Shown in pieces: positions 1-5,795 of a DNA stretch of 10,417 bases (position 1 is its first letter; every line of letters begins with the position of its first letter). Origin of the DNA: DASYAN01 sp036501345 (GTDB lineage Bacteria > Chloroflexota > Ktedonobacteria > Ktedonobacterales > Ktedonobacteraceae); NCBI GenBank assembly GCA_036501345.1, contig DASYAN010000415.1, positions 1 through 10,417 on the forward strand, read 5' to 3'. The translations under genes and the position numbers were made by a program. The notes beneath the pieces were generated by a model. It did not search any database, had not been told where the DNA came from, and worked only from the letters and a program-made list of their open reading frames with translations.

Positions 1-83
1 CGGTTTCTCATCCTTTTTGCTCACTGCCAAGCACCAAGCAACTGCAAGACCTTACGATATCACCTGAATTGCCATTCTTGCTG

Positions 84-470
84 CTAAAATAGGACCAAGA
101 ATGGCTTTTTCCCCTTTCTGGATTGTGCGAATGGTGAGTCAATGAGTTGTGCATTTAATTTATGGTGTCTTTCATCTGTATGTAGGTCTCCTAAGCAAAT
201 GATTTTGGCATGTTCTAGCGATGTATTTCCTCCTGTTTGACGAAATTCCTTGATAAGATTTTTCACCTGACTTTCATTACTGTCTTGTGACTCTCCTTTA
301 TCTATTTCAGAGTGCTTAGGATGTTCTGGTTGGTCTTTTCTCTGCTGATATTCTTGTGTACTTAAACCTAAGCCTATGAGTTGTTCATGACTAGCTGAAC
401 GCTTAGGTTGAGTACTAGATGCTTGGTCTTTGGCATCCGTTCCCCAAAGCCATTTTTTCATGCTATCCAT
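84..470 (-). CDS. Hypothetical protein, 128 aa, possibly truncated
   Basis: The ATG at 470 is preceded by a good Shine-Dalgarno (AAAGAGG, about 8 nt upstream), so the start is credible. The first ~80 residues are polar, charged and low in complexity, probably disordered. A more ordered part begins near residue 87 with IICLGDLHTDERHH followed by NAQLIDS. A beta-strand, then G-[DE]-x-H and a downstream His, recalls the first motif of the ChaN/Tiki haem-binding fold or a metallophosphoesterase strand, but only about 40 residues follow before the TAG at 84, so no whole domain can be present. One frame over, the sequence below 110 reads AILGPILAARMA before another stop, so a frameshift truncation is possible. 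No partner gene is visible inside the window. Function is not recognised. Confidence 0.5.
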   Translation of the reverse strand: MDSMKKWLWGTDAKDQASSTQPKRSASHEQLIGLGLSTQEYQQRKDQPEHPKHSEIDKGESQDSNESQVKNLIKEFRQTGGNTSLEHAKIICLGDLHTDERHHKLNAQLIDSPFAQSRKGKKPFLVLF

Positions 471-557
471 TCTAAAATCCTCTTTTTATTGGAATATTAC
501 GCTTTTAGTATTTATAGAAGTATAGATTATTTTTAGGTCTTAACAATTCTAACTACA

Positions 558-636
558 CACACAAAACGAGTACCACTCTCAACTGTACTCAAGATGATCC
601 ACTTTGTCTAGTCGAACCGAGGGACAGTTTTGTGTG
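558..636. repeat. 10-bp inverted repeat in a gene-free stretch
   Basis: CACACAAAAC at 558-567 is the exact reverse complement of GTTTTGTGTG at 627-636, with 59 nt between the arms. It lies in the 254-nt gene-free stretch between the promoter side of the 84-470 gene and the 725 reading frame. It could be an operator, the end of a decayed element, or chance. I see no recognisable gene or RNA in 471-724. Confidence 0.25.
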
Positions 637-724
637 CTGTGCGGGCATGGTGAAATTGTTGATGCACTGACACCTTGCGTACATCTGTCATAATTGAAAC
701 AAGTGCTTCACCTCCTAGAGTTCT

Positions 725-889
725 ATGACAATTGAAGAAGCACAAAGCCAGACCTTGCCCAATGTCGAGCGAGATCTGGCCTTTTTTGTTTCTTCCAAGA
801 CGGAACGGAGCGGGGCATCAATAAACGCTGTAACCATTGCCTCTTTATTGCCCACAGAATCGCTACATGGCCTTTATCGATCTCTGTAA
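725..889 (+). pseudogene. Unassigned 54-codon reading frame with decayed continuation
   Basis: An ATG frame of 54 codons (MTIEEAQSQT... ending GLYRSL) begins directly after an in-frame TAG and has no clear ribosome binding site. The downstream DNA keeps a protein-like reading in another frame (AFIDLCNTFY, interrupted by TAG at about 930, then resuming to about 1040), as if a longer gene had been broken by a frameshift and a stop. The stretch from about 848 to 935 aligns by eye with 1555-1648, so it belongs to a repeated and decaying sequence family. The reverse strand of the same stretch also aligns (residues like LRC-[VI]-F, then TE-[IV]-[DE]-[KR]-G, then LWA-x-KR), so the coding strand is uncertain. 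I do not recognise the family. Confidence 0.25.
744..790 (+). terminator. Possible Rho-independent terminator
   Basis: GCCAGA at 747-752 pairs with TCTGGC at 775-780, and the right arm is followed by CTTTTTTGTTT. The 22-nt loop is long and the stem only six pairs, flanked by A and T runs that could extend it. It also lies inside the 725-889 reading frame, which argues against one of the two readings. Confidence 0.3.
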
Positions 890-1078
890 TACCTTTTATA
901 CTGATGAGAAAGCCCTAGAAAACGCAGTGTAGCGCGATGTAGAGTCCTTCGCACTCTTTGCTTCTCATCAACTATTCCCACAACACTATCGCCATTACAC
1001 CAGTTCCCAAAGCTCAGAACTATGTCAAAAAGGGAAATAGTGTATATTAGAAGAAGAGAAGGAAGGGCTACACACACG

Positions 1079-1294
1079 ATGCCGTGGGACAAACAACGCT
1101 ACCCACATGATTGGAATGAACGCTTCATCAGCCCGCAAAGAGCAAGCAGGGTGGACCTGTGAAGTGTGCGGTGCCAAGCAAGGCGAGATCCGCTGGGCAA
1201 AGTCAACCATCGCTTCTCTACTGTCTGGCTCGCCGTGTTTTGTCAGGTGTGCCATATGAAATATGATGGCTCTCTGCATTTTGCTAATTCATGA
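1079..1294 (+). pseudogene. Decayed HNH-like zinc-finger protein, copy A
   Basis: The frame opens MPWDKQRYPHDWNE after a purine-rich GGAAGGG. It shifts frame to give ARKEQAGWTCEVCGAKQGE, with the first CxxC zinc knuckle, then shifts again to VNHRF...VFCQVCHMKYDGSLHFANS and a TGA at 1292. The order RYPxDW, CxxC, His, CxxCH, then DGS..H is the layout of small bacterial HNH-type endonuclease proteins, whose intact form has a longer His-containing segment between the two knuckles. That segment looks partly deleted here, and at least two frameshifts are needed. Reading continues after the stop as RTRYKRQRVRMHEAF. Two further fragments of the family lie at 1661-1732 and 2017-2079. The gene is non-functional as it stands. 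HNH assignment is by motif only. Confidence 0.6.
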
Positions 1295-1351
1295 CGAACG
1301 CGTTATAAGCGACAAAGAGTGAGAATGCATGAGGCTTTCGGGGTAGATGAT

Positions 1352-1507
1352 GCTCTTTGAGGATGAAGCGTGATGATACTATTGCTGTTGTTTTATTGTG
1401 TTGCTGTGAGATCTCATTGTTTCTCTTCGATCTGCTCTTCTTCTTCGTTGCAGCCCATTGCTCGTAGGAGATCGGCGTAGTTTTGGCGTGCTTGTTGGGT
1501 ATTGGGT
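1352..1507. repeat. Convergent-junction repeat R1
   Basis: This segment aligns over its length with 3246-3400 (R2) and 8901-9055 (R3). It starts GCTCTTTGAGGATGAAG, runs through GCTGTTGTTTTATTGTG, covers the stop codon and last ~30 codons of an NB-ARC/TPR gene on the minus strand, and ends near TATTGGG. On the plus strand its left end reads MMLFEDEA-stop, the equivalent of QMALFEYEA-stop in R2 and TMKLFEDEEK-stop in R3. Each copy therefore preserves the meeting point of two convergent genes. Confidence 0.7.
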
Positions 1508-1512
1508 TGCTT
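1414..1512 (-). pseudogene. 3' remnant of an NB-ARC/TPR gene
   Basis: About 32 codons ending in TGA at 1414 read QPNTQQARQNYADLLRAMG then CNEEEEQIEEKQ. This is nearly the same as the C-termini of the genes at 3308-5110 (NTQQARRNYAALLRAMG) and 8962-10417 (NIQQGRQNYITLLRAMG). In-frame sequence upstream of about 1512 no longer resembles TPR units, so the rest of the gene has been lost. The long open frame that continues to 1878 is a chance fusion with unrelated relic DNA. Confidence 0.65.
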
Positions 1513-1660
1513 GGTGGTGCTGATGTGGCAATGCTCGTCTCCAATGCCTCGTTTCCTTGCCCACAGCGTCGTGTGTAGCCCTCTCTCGACCTCTGCGGTA
1601 AACTTTTTGGATGTCTCGCTGGAAAAGCCCAAGAAAATGCATCGTAGCGCCATTATAACT

Positions 1661-1732
1661 CCCTTGCCCTCTCCGTGTTTTGCCAGATGTGCCATGAAGG
1701 ACGATGGCTCTCTTTGCCTCAGCAACTCATAG
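1661..1732 (+). pseudogene. Decayed HNH-like zinc-finger fragment, copy B
   Basis: The fragment aligns with copy A over its C-terminal part: CTCTCCGTGTTTTGCCAGATGTGCCAT, a 2-nt deletion, then GAAGGACGATGGC. Restoring two bases gives FCQMCHMKDDGSLCLSNS and a TAG at 1730, at the same place as the TGA in copy A. Differences from copy A include third-position changes (TGT/TGC in the first knuckle Cys), which supports the plus strand as the original coding strand. Upstream, 1555-1648 aligns with 848-935, so copy B has lost the RYPxDW and first CxxC parts. Confidence 0.5.
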
Positions 1733-1779
1733 CGCATACGGTACCAGCGACAGCTGATGATGCTGCTCTTCGGATGCGA

Positions 1780-1999
1780 CAAGGATTCGTACAAAATTGG
1801 GCCGCTTGGCAGATCTGAGCTTGTTCGTATCCAAGTTATCGCACCTAACGCGTAAAAATGGCGAATGTTGACTAGCATTCATAGCAATATTTTCGTCATC
1901 TATCGGGGAGTTACCGCACCTAATGGGCGATTCGCTGCGATAGCATCTGGGAGCAAAGAGGGATTTCTCTGAAATGGCCCATTTTTGTACAAATCCTTG
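1780..1999. mobile_element. ~220-bp non-autonomous element (MITE-like)
   Basis: CAAGGATTCGTACAAAATTGGGCC at 1780-1803 and the reverse complement of 1976-1999 match at 22 of 24 positions, forming terminal inverted repeats about 220 bp apart. A weaker match continues inward with a small gap. The interior encodes no transposase. No clear target-site duplication is seen (left flank ...ATGCGA, right flank CACTCC...), which may reflect age or a family that makes none. The element lies between HNH-like copies B and C, directly after copy B's tail. The family is not recognised. Confidence 0.55.
1834..1923. repeat. 15-bp direct repeats inside the MITE-like element
   Basis: AGTTATCGCACCTAA (1834-1848) and AGTTACCGCACCTAA (1909-1923) differ at one base and start 75 bp apart. 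They lie well inside the terminal inverted repeats and could be subterminal transposase-binding repeats. Only two copies are present. Confidence 0.4.
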
Positions 2000-2016
2000 C
2001 ACTCCCCCTTGTTCTC

Positions 2017-2079
2017 TTTGCGTCTTGCCAGACGTGTCATATGAAGGACGATGGCTATAGGCACGTCAGTAACTTGTGA
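2017..2079 (+). pseudogene. Decayed HNH-like zinc-finger fragment, copy C
   Basis: The frame reads FASCQTCHMKDDGYRHVSNL and then TGA at 2077. It keeps the CQxCHMK(D/Y)DG core of copies A (1079-1294) and B (1661-1732), and its stop is at the equivalent codon. About 40 nt upstream (CACTCCCCCTTGTTCTC...) also align with the sequence preceding the core in copy B. The N-terminal half with the first CxxC knuckle is missing. Confidence 0.5.
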
Positions 2080-2237
2080 TTCGATACGATACTTGTCCAG
2101 CCAAGCTAAATGGTTCAAAAAATCCGTTGGGCACTTTCTGGTAAAAAGTTGCTCAATGAGTCCGTCTACGGCGATGGGCAGAAAGATTGAGGTATCCATT
2201 TCTTTCACAACCATGTTGAAAGGAGCGGCACAACAGT

Positions 2238-3170
2238 ATGAAAGCAATCCGTCTACATGGCCGGGGTGGTCCCGATCAGCTCGCCTATGAAGATGCACCA
2301 CAACCACATCCTGGACAGGGAGAAGTCCTGGTTCGCATCTATGCAACGGGCGTCATTGCAACAGAATTGACCTGGGACGAAACCTATCAGACGGCATCGG
2401 GGCATTCACGATCCTTCCCGATTCCGGGACATGATGTATCGGGTGTCGTAGAGCAGGTTGGTCCTGGCGTTACCACCCTCACCAGAGGAGCAGAGGTCTA
2501 TGCCCTCACGGCCTTCGATAGGGACGGTGCTGAGGCGGAATATACTCTTGCCTTCCCTTGTGAGCTTGCCCCCAAGCCACGCTCCCTCGATCATGTACAG
2601 GCCGCAGCTGTTCCGCTGACTGCCCTGACAGCCTGGCAGGCATTCTTTGATCATGCAGGGCTGGTGGCAGGGCAAAGCGTCTTGATCCACGGAGCCGCAG
2701 GGGGCGTTGGCGTCTTTGCCGTCCAGCTTGCTCACTGGGCTGGCGCGTATGTTATCACAACCGCCTCTACGCGCAATAGCGACTTTTTGCGAGAACTAGG
2801 AGCCAACGAAATGATCGATTATACCACGACGCGCTTTGAGGATGTCGTCCATGATGCCGACATCGTCTTGGACACCGTTGGCGGCGACACATTGGAGCGA
2901 TCCTGGAATGTGATGAAAAAAGGAGGTGTCCTTGTTTCCGTTGTCAGTCCACCCTCTGCTGAGCAGGCAAAAATGCATGGTGTGCGTCCGGTTTGGTTTA
3001 TTGTCAAACCTAGCCGGGATCAACTGATTGAGATTGGAGAGTTGATCGATACGGGCAAGATTGGGCCTATTATCGATACCGTGCTTCCCCTTTCACAAGC
3101 ACGTCAGGCATACGAACAGGGAGCAAGGAGGCACACACGAGGCAAGATTGTCCTACGTGTGGTGGACTAG
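2238..3170 (+). CDS. NADPH:quinone oxidoreductase-type zinc-less MDR dehydrogenase
   Basis: The 310-aa protein is a complete medium-chain dehydrogenase/reductase of the quinone oxidoreductase/zeta-crystallin branch. Residues 1-120 form the GroES-like fold (start MKAIRLHGRGGPD, then GHDVSGVVEQVGPGV). The Rossmann domain carries the nucleotide motif HGAAGGVGVFAVQLA at about 150-164 and LDTVGGDTLERS near 212. The C-terminus HTRGKIVLRVVD closes the fold. The Cys/His ligands of the catalytic zinc in alcohol dehydrogenases are absent, so a soluble NADPH-dependent reductase of quinones or enones is expected. Length is normal for the family. The ATG has AAAGGAG about 12 nt upstream. The gene appears GC-richer than the AT-rich parts of the window and stands alone between relics, consistent with separate acquisition or with being the one gene still under selection here. 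The substrate cannot be read from sequence. Confidence 0.95.
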   Translation: MKAIRLHGRGGPDQLAYEDAPQPHPGQGEVLVRIYATGVIATELTWDETYQTASGHSRSFPIPGHDVSGVVEQVGPGVTTLTRGAEVYALTAFDRDGAEAEYTLAFPCELAPKPRSLDHVQAAAVPLTALTAWQAFFDHAGLVAGQSVLIHGAAGGVGVFAVQLAHWAGAYVITTASTRNSDFLRELGANEMIDYTTTRFEDVVHDADIVLDTVGGDTLERSWNVMKKGGVLVSVVSPPSAEQAKMHGVRPVWFIVKPSRDQLIEIGELIDTGKIGPIIDTVLPLSQARQAYEQGARRHTRGKIVLRVVD

Positions 3171-3232
3171 AGGGTTCAATCCTTCTGTTCACCGCTGGAG
3201 CACACACGGTACTAACAGTAACATGCTACTAG

Positions 3233-3268
3233 CGGGGCAAATGGCGCTCTTTGAGTATGAAGCGTGAT
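3233..3268 (+). pseudogene. C-terminal tail relic of a small plus-strand protein
   Basis: A short frame ends AGQMALFEYEA-stop, 39 nt before the stop codon of the convergent NB-ARC/TPR gene. Comparable tails occur at the same distance before the 3' ends of the other copies: MMLFEDEA at about 1347-1372 and TMKLFEDEEK at 8895-8925. Upstream sequence to 3171 shows no recognisable domain. Because the 1079-1360 copy places an HNH-like protein just before this tail, the tail may be the end of that family, but this is inference. Confidence 0.35.
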
Positions 3269-3400
3269 GATGCTCTTGCTGTTGTTTTATTGTGTTGCTG
3301 TGAGATCTCATTGCTCTTCTTCGAGGTGCTTTGCTTCTTCGTCGCGGCCCATGGCTCGTAGGAGAGCGGCGTAGTTTCGGCGTGCTTGTTGTGTATTGGG
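3246..3400. repeat. Convergent-junction repeat R2
   Basis: This is the R2 copy of the segment also found at 1352-1507 and 8901-9055. It contains the plus-strand LFE tail, the intergenic GATGCTCTTGCTGTTGTTTT, and the stop and last ~31 codons of the intact NB-ARC/TPR gene. It is closest to R1: both share TTTTATTGTGTTGCTGTGAG, which R3 has changed. Confidence 0.7.
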
Positions 3401-5110
3401 ATGGTGTGGGCCTAACGCTTTTTCGTAGATGCTGAGGGCGCGTTGGTAGAGATGCTCGGCCTCGGCATACTTCCCCTGGCGATGATATAGAAAAGCCAGA
3501 TTGTTGAGACTGAGAGCCGTGTTGGGATGAGTAACTCCCAACTCCTGTTCGCAAATCGAGAGGGCTCGCACAAACAATGGCTCGGCCTCGGTGTACTTCC
3601 CCTGGTGATGATATAGAAGAGCCAGATTATTGAGGCTGAGAGCTGTGTCAGGATGAGTGGCACCCAACTCCTGCTCTCTGATTTGGAAGGCTCGCACAAA
3701 CAATGGCTTGGCTTCCGTATATCGACCATGGTCATGCAAATAACACCCTGTCTGGTTGAGTAAATGAACTGCCTCTGGAAGCACGAGGTTTCCCTGCTCA
3801 GCAAGATTAGCACACACAAGTGCATGTGGCAAATACCGTTCCCATTGTGGCCACATCGCAAACTTCACATTAGGACAAGCCTCGCTCAAAGCTTGCACCG
3901 TACGTTCAGCCCACAGCCTCGCCTCCTCGTCAGACATCGCGTCTCGCAGCACTGCCTGCACCAATCGATGGACACTCAATGTTTTCTCTGCTGGATCACG
4001 ACGGATCAGGGAATACACGCTGAGTGCTGCAATGGCTTTATTCAATACCAGAGGATCATGAACTATGGCCTGCAAGAGTAGTCCCAGATACTCCGCTCCA
4101 ACAGTGATGATCTTTTCAGGAATAGCATCGGGTGCTAGAAATGCACAGAAGCGCAAGAGATCCGCCGCTGCAGCATTCTTCTCCTCAACGCGCTGGAAAG
4201 ACAAAGACCACGTCGTGGCAACTGGTTCAGGATGGTCACCTCTGAGACCTCCACGTTCTTTGAGCACCTCAGCCCTGCGAGTGCGATAGAGACTCAAATA
4301 GTCTGACAAACTGCATTGTGCCTCTTCTATATATGCCCCAGCCTGATCCAATGCCAGCGGCAACCCTCCTAGCTCCTCACTGATCTGCATGGCCACCTTA
4401 CGATCTTGCGATGTCGCCAATTCTAAGCTACCATCAGCTGCAATGAGCATCGCACGTCGCAACAAAAATAAAGCACCCAGCTCCGGTGTGAAGATATCGA
4501 CCTCAATCCGCTGTGCCAGACCACCGAGTGCCTGTGCTCGCGTCGTGAGCAACATATGCCCATCGAATTTTGTTGGGAGAAAATCACGTACAACCGCAGG
4601 CTCATCAGCATTGTCGAGAATCAGTAACCATCCATCATTACCCTGCAGCCAACGTTTCACAGCTTGCACAATAATCGTCTGGTCCTGTTCATTCTTTTGT
4701 GGCAAGTCCAGAAGGGTTGCAATCTCAACGAAGGATGATGTCAACGTCTCATGGCTCTCAGCGTGTGCCCATAGTACAGCTTGATAATCCTGGTGATAGC
4801 GATACGCATACTCAACGGCAGTCTGGGTCTTGCCAATGCCTCCAAGGCCATTCATCGCATGGCGTTGGGAGAGTGCTGTGGCGTTGTTGGCTTTGAAGCG
4901 GGCATGGAGCTCTGCAAGGATCTCTGCAAGGATCTCTTGGCGGCCAGTGAAATAAGCGTTGCGCAAATAGGGGATATTCCAGATGCGTTGGGGCTTTGTC
5001 GATGATGTCGCTTTGTCCTGGGTGTCATTAAAGATCTGCGTAATATTCTGAATACCAGCGACATTCTGCCCCTGCACTGGTCCCTCATTATTGATCTTTG
5101 GCTCTCCCAT
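3308..5110 (-). CDS. NB-ARC/TPR NLR-like STAND ATPase with N-terminal amyloid-type motif
   Basis: This 600-aa STAND ATPase is complete. Residues 4-27 carry PKINNEGPVQGQNVAG and IQNITQIF, a motif shared with the gene directly upstream. The NB-ARC domain follows: P-loop GLGGIGKT 88-95, Walker B LLILDNAD 162-169, sensor-like LLTTR 187-191, GGLPLALDQAGA 248-259, and VHRLVQ 380-385 in the winged-helix (MHD-equivalent) position. Three 42-residue kinesin-light-chain-type TPRs (about 452-577) and a 23-residue tail end the protein. In the family, TPRs sense a trigger and ATP-dependent oligomerisation activates a partner. Here the N-terminus has no enzymatic domain, only the motif, so the likely output is templating the Bell-like protein. 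The gene overlaps that gene by 23 nt, so coupled translation is likely; its own Shine-Dalgarno is weak (AGGGAAGC). The specific trigger is unknown. Confidence 0.92.
   Translation of the reverse strand: MGEPKINNEGPVQGQNVAGIQNITQIFNDTQDKATSSTKPQRIWNIPYLRNAYFTGRQEILAEILAELHARFKANNATALSQRHAMNGLGGIGKTQTAVEYAYRYHQDYQAVLWAHAESHETLTSSFVEIATLLDLPQKNEQDQTIIVQAVKRWLQGNDGWLLILDNADEPAVVRDFLPTKFDGHMLLTTRAQALGGLAQRIEVDIFTPELGALFLLRRAMLIAADGSLELATSQDRKVAMQISEELGGLPLALDQAGAYIEEAQCSLSDYLSLYRTRRAEVLKERGGLRGDHPEPVATTWSLSFQRVEEKNAAAADLLRFCAFLAPDAIPEKIITVGAEYLGLLLQAIVHDPLVLNKAIAALSVYSLIRRDPAEKTLSVHRLVQAVLRDAMSDEEARLWAERTVQALSEACPNVKFAMWPQWERYLPHALVCANLAEQGNLVLPEAVHLLNQTGCYLHDHGRYTEAKPLFVRAFQIREQELGATHPDTALSLNNLALLYHHQGKYTEAEPLFVRALSICEQELGVTHPNTALSLNNLAFLYHRQGKYAEAEHLYQRALSIYEKALGPHHPNTQQARRNYAALLRAMGRDEEAKHLEEEQ
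3380..3757 (-). repeat. Three 126-bp TPR-encoding tandem units
   Basis: The three units encode 42-residue TPRs built on NNLAxLYxxQGKYxEAEPL, then RALSIxEQELG, then HPxTALSL. Adjacent units are very similar at DNA level (CTTCCCCTGG-GATGATATAGAA recurs every 126 bp), indicating recent internal duplication. Confidence 0.85.
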
Positions 5111-5543
5111 GCTTCCCTGCTCTCTCTACTCTCTGACTCTCTGCTTCCGGCAGCTTCCCAAAGTGCTGTGTGATGTGTTGATAATCACCAATATTCTGCC
5201 CTTGCACAGCACCATTGTTCTGGATCGTGAACTTGCCCATACCTGCTTGCTGAGGTTTCATCTGTATCAAGATCTGCTTCGCTGCTGCAACAATCTCCTC
5301 ATCCTGCTCTGCCTTCACTGCCATTATTTCCTCTTGAAGCATCTCTTTGCGGCCTTGTGATTCCGGTTTCGCCTCCAGCTGAGCGATGGCTTGCACTACA
5401 TCACTGTCGTCTCCATGTTTCTTGGTGAGCAAACCCTTGAGCTTATTATAGCCATCATTGACTGCTGCCTTGGCAGTGTCTGTGATGCCACTGATGGCTC
5501 CTGCTGAGAGTGCGGCGACGATTGCGCTGGTGATGGGGTCCAT
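5088..5543 (-). CDS. Bell-like membrane-active effector with C-terminal amyloid-type motif
   Basis: I place the start at the ATG at 5543 (MDPITSAIVAALSAG), preceded by GGAAGGA. An in-frame TTG at 5576 adds 11 residues but breaks the usual N-terminus. The 151-aa protein has an Ala/Gly-rich hydrophobic helix (residues 5-20), an amphipathic helical stretch to about 97, and a Gly-flanked motif at 103-128: GKFTIQNNGAVQGQNIG then DYQHITQHF. An N-terminal hydrophobic helical domain of ~95 residues followed by one short amyloid-like sequence is the architecture described for bacterial Bell-domain proteins, considered analogues of fungal HeLo/HET-S toxins that damage membranes. The motif recurs at the N-terminus of the downstream NLR. 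The role as cell-death effector is inferred. The last ~22 residues are polar and overlap the NLR start. Confidence 0.8.
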   Translation of the reverse strand: MDPITSAIVAALSAGAISGITDTAKAAVNDGYNKLKGLLTKKHGDDSDVVQAIAQLEAKPESQGRKEMLQEEIMAVKAEQDEEIVAAAKQILIQMKPQQAGMGKFTIQNNGAVQGQNIGDYQHITQHFGKLPEAESQRVERAGKHGRAKDQ

Positions 5544-5795
5544 GTGATGTTGTCCTTCCTTGGCTTTGTTTTTCAAAGATGATCATGGCTCATTTCTGGA
5601 ATATGACGATACTTCTGTTTCTCTGATGAATACCTCCATAGGAATCAACGCGTGGATTGAAGAGAAATAACAGTTTTGTGGAAAGGATTACTATTGCTTT
5701 TGATGATGAAAAATAATGATTTTATTTGTTATTATCTTACTATATTGCAGATAAATTTATTGTTTTGCTATATAGTAGCAAACAGCTTATAGTGC
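5544..5795. other. AT-rich intergenic region upstream of the Bell/NLR pair
   Basis: This 252-nt stretch separates the membrane-protein gene from the Bell-like gene and probably holds the promoter for the Bell/NLR pair. It is much more AT-rich than the flanking coding DNA, especially 5680-5780. I could not pick out a convincing -35/-10 pair. A GGAGG at about 5627-5631 on the minus strand is followed by no ATG and only a short frame, so I see no further gene here. Confidence 0.4.
5764..5782 (-). terminator. Hairpin just downstream of the membrane-protein gene
   Basis: TTTGCTA (5764-5770) and TAGCAAA (5776-5782) form a perfect 7-bp stem with a 5-nt loop, 14 nt past the stop codon of the 5796-6509 gene. 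On the minus strand it is followed by AACAATAAATTT, an A/T-rich but not uniform U tract. It may be a weak terminator separating that gene from the Bell/NLR pair. Confidence 0.4.

Noticed and set aside
1025..1279. 84-codon minus-strand frame
   Set aside because: It is antisense to HNH-like copy A. CxxC/CxxCH motifs and third-base differences among the three copies favour the plus strand.
1414..1878. 154-codon minus-strand open frame as a single gene
   Set aside because: Only the last ~32 codons match a known family (NB-ARC/TPR tail). The rest runs antisense through HNH-like relic B and into the MITE-like element, so it is a chance fusion.
1780..1999. Target-site duplication for the MITE-like element
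   Set aside because: Flanking bases on the two sides do not match at 2-10 bp for any boundary I tried.
1900..2346. 148-codon minus-strand frame, including a protein-like part at about 2050-2217 (DFLNHLAWLDKYRIES)
   Set aside because: It runs antisense to the dehydrogenase start, through copy C and into the MITE-like element, and no start has a ribosome binding site. The middle part may be a gene relic, but I cannot support it.
3189..3554. Frames antisense to or shifted within the NLR genes (also 3412-3861, 4389-4784, 9414-9752, 9811-10236)
   Set aside because: They are shadows of the strongly conserved NB-ARC/TPR coding frame and have no independent coding signal.
3380..3757. Regular repeats resembling a CRISPR array
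   Set aside because: The 126-bp periodicity is coding (42-residue TPRs) with no spacer-repeat structure.
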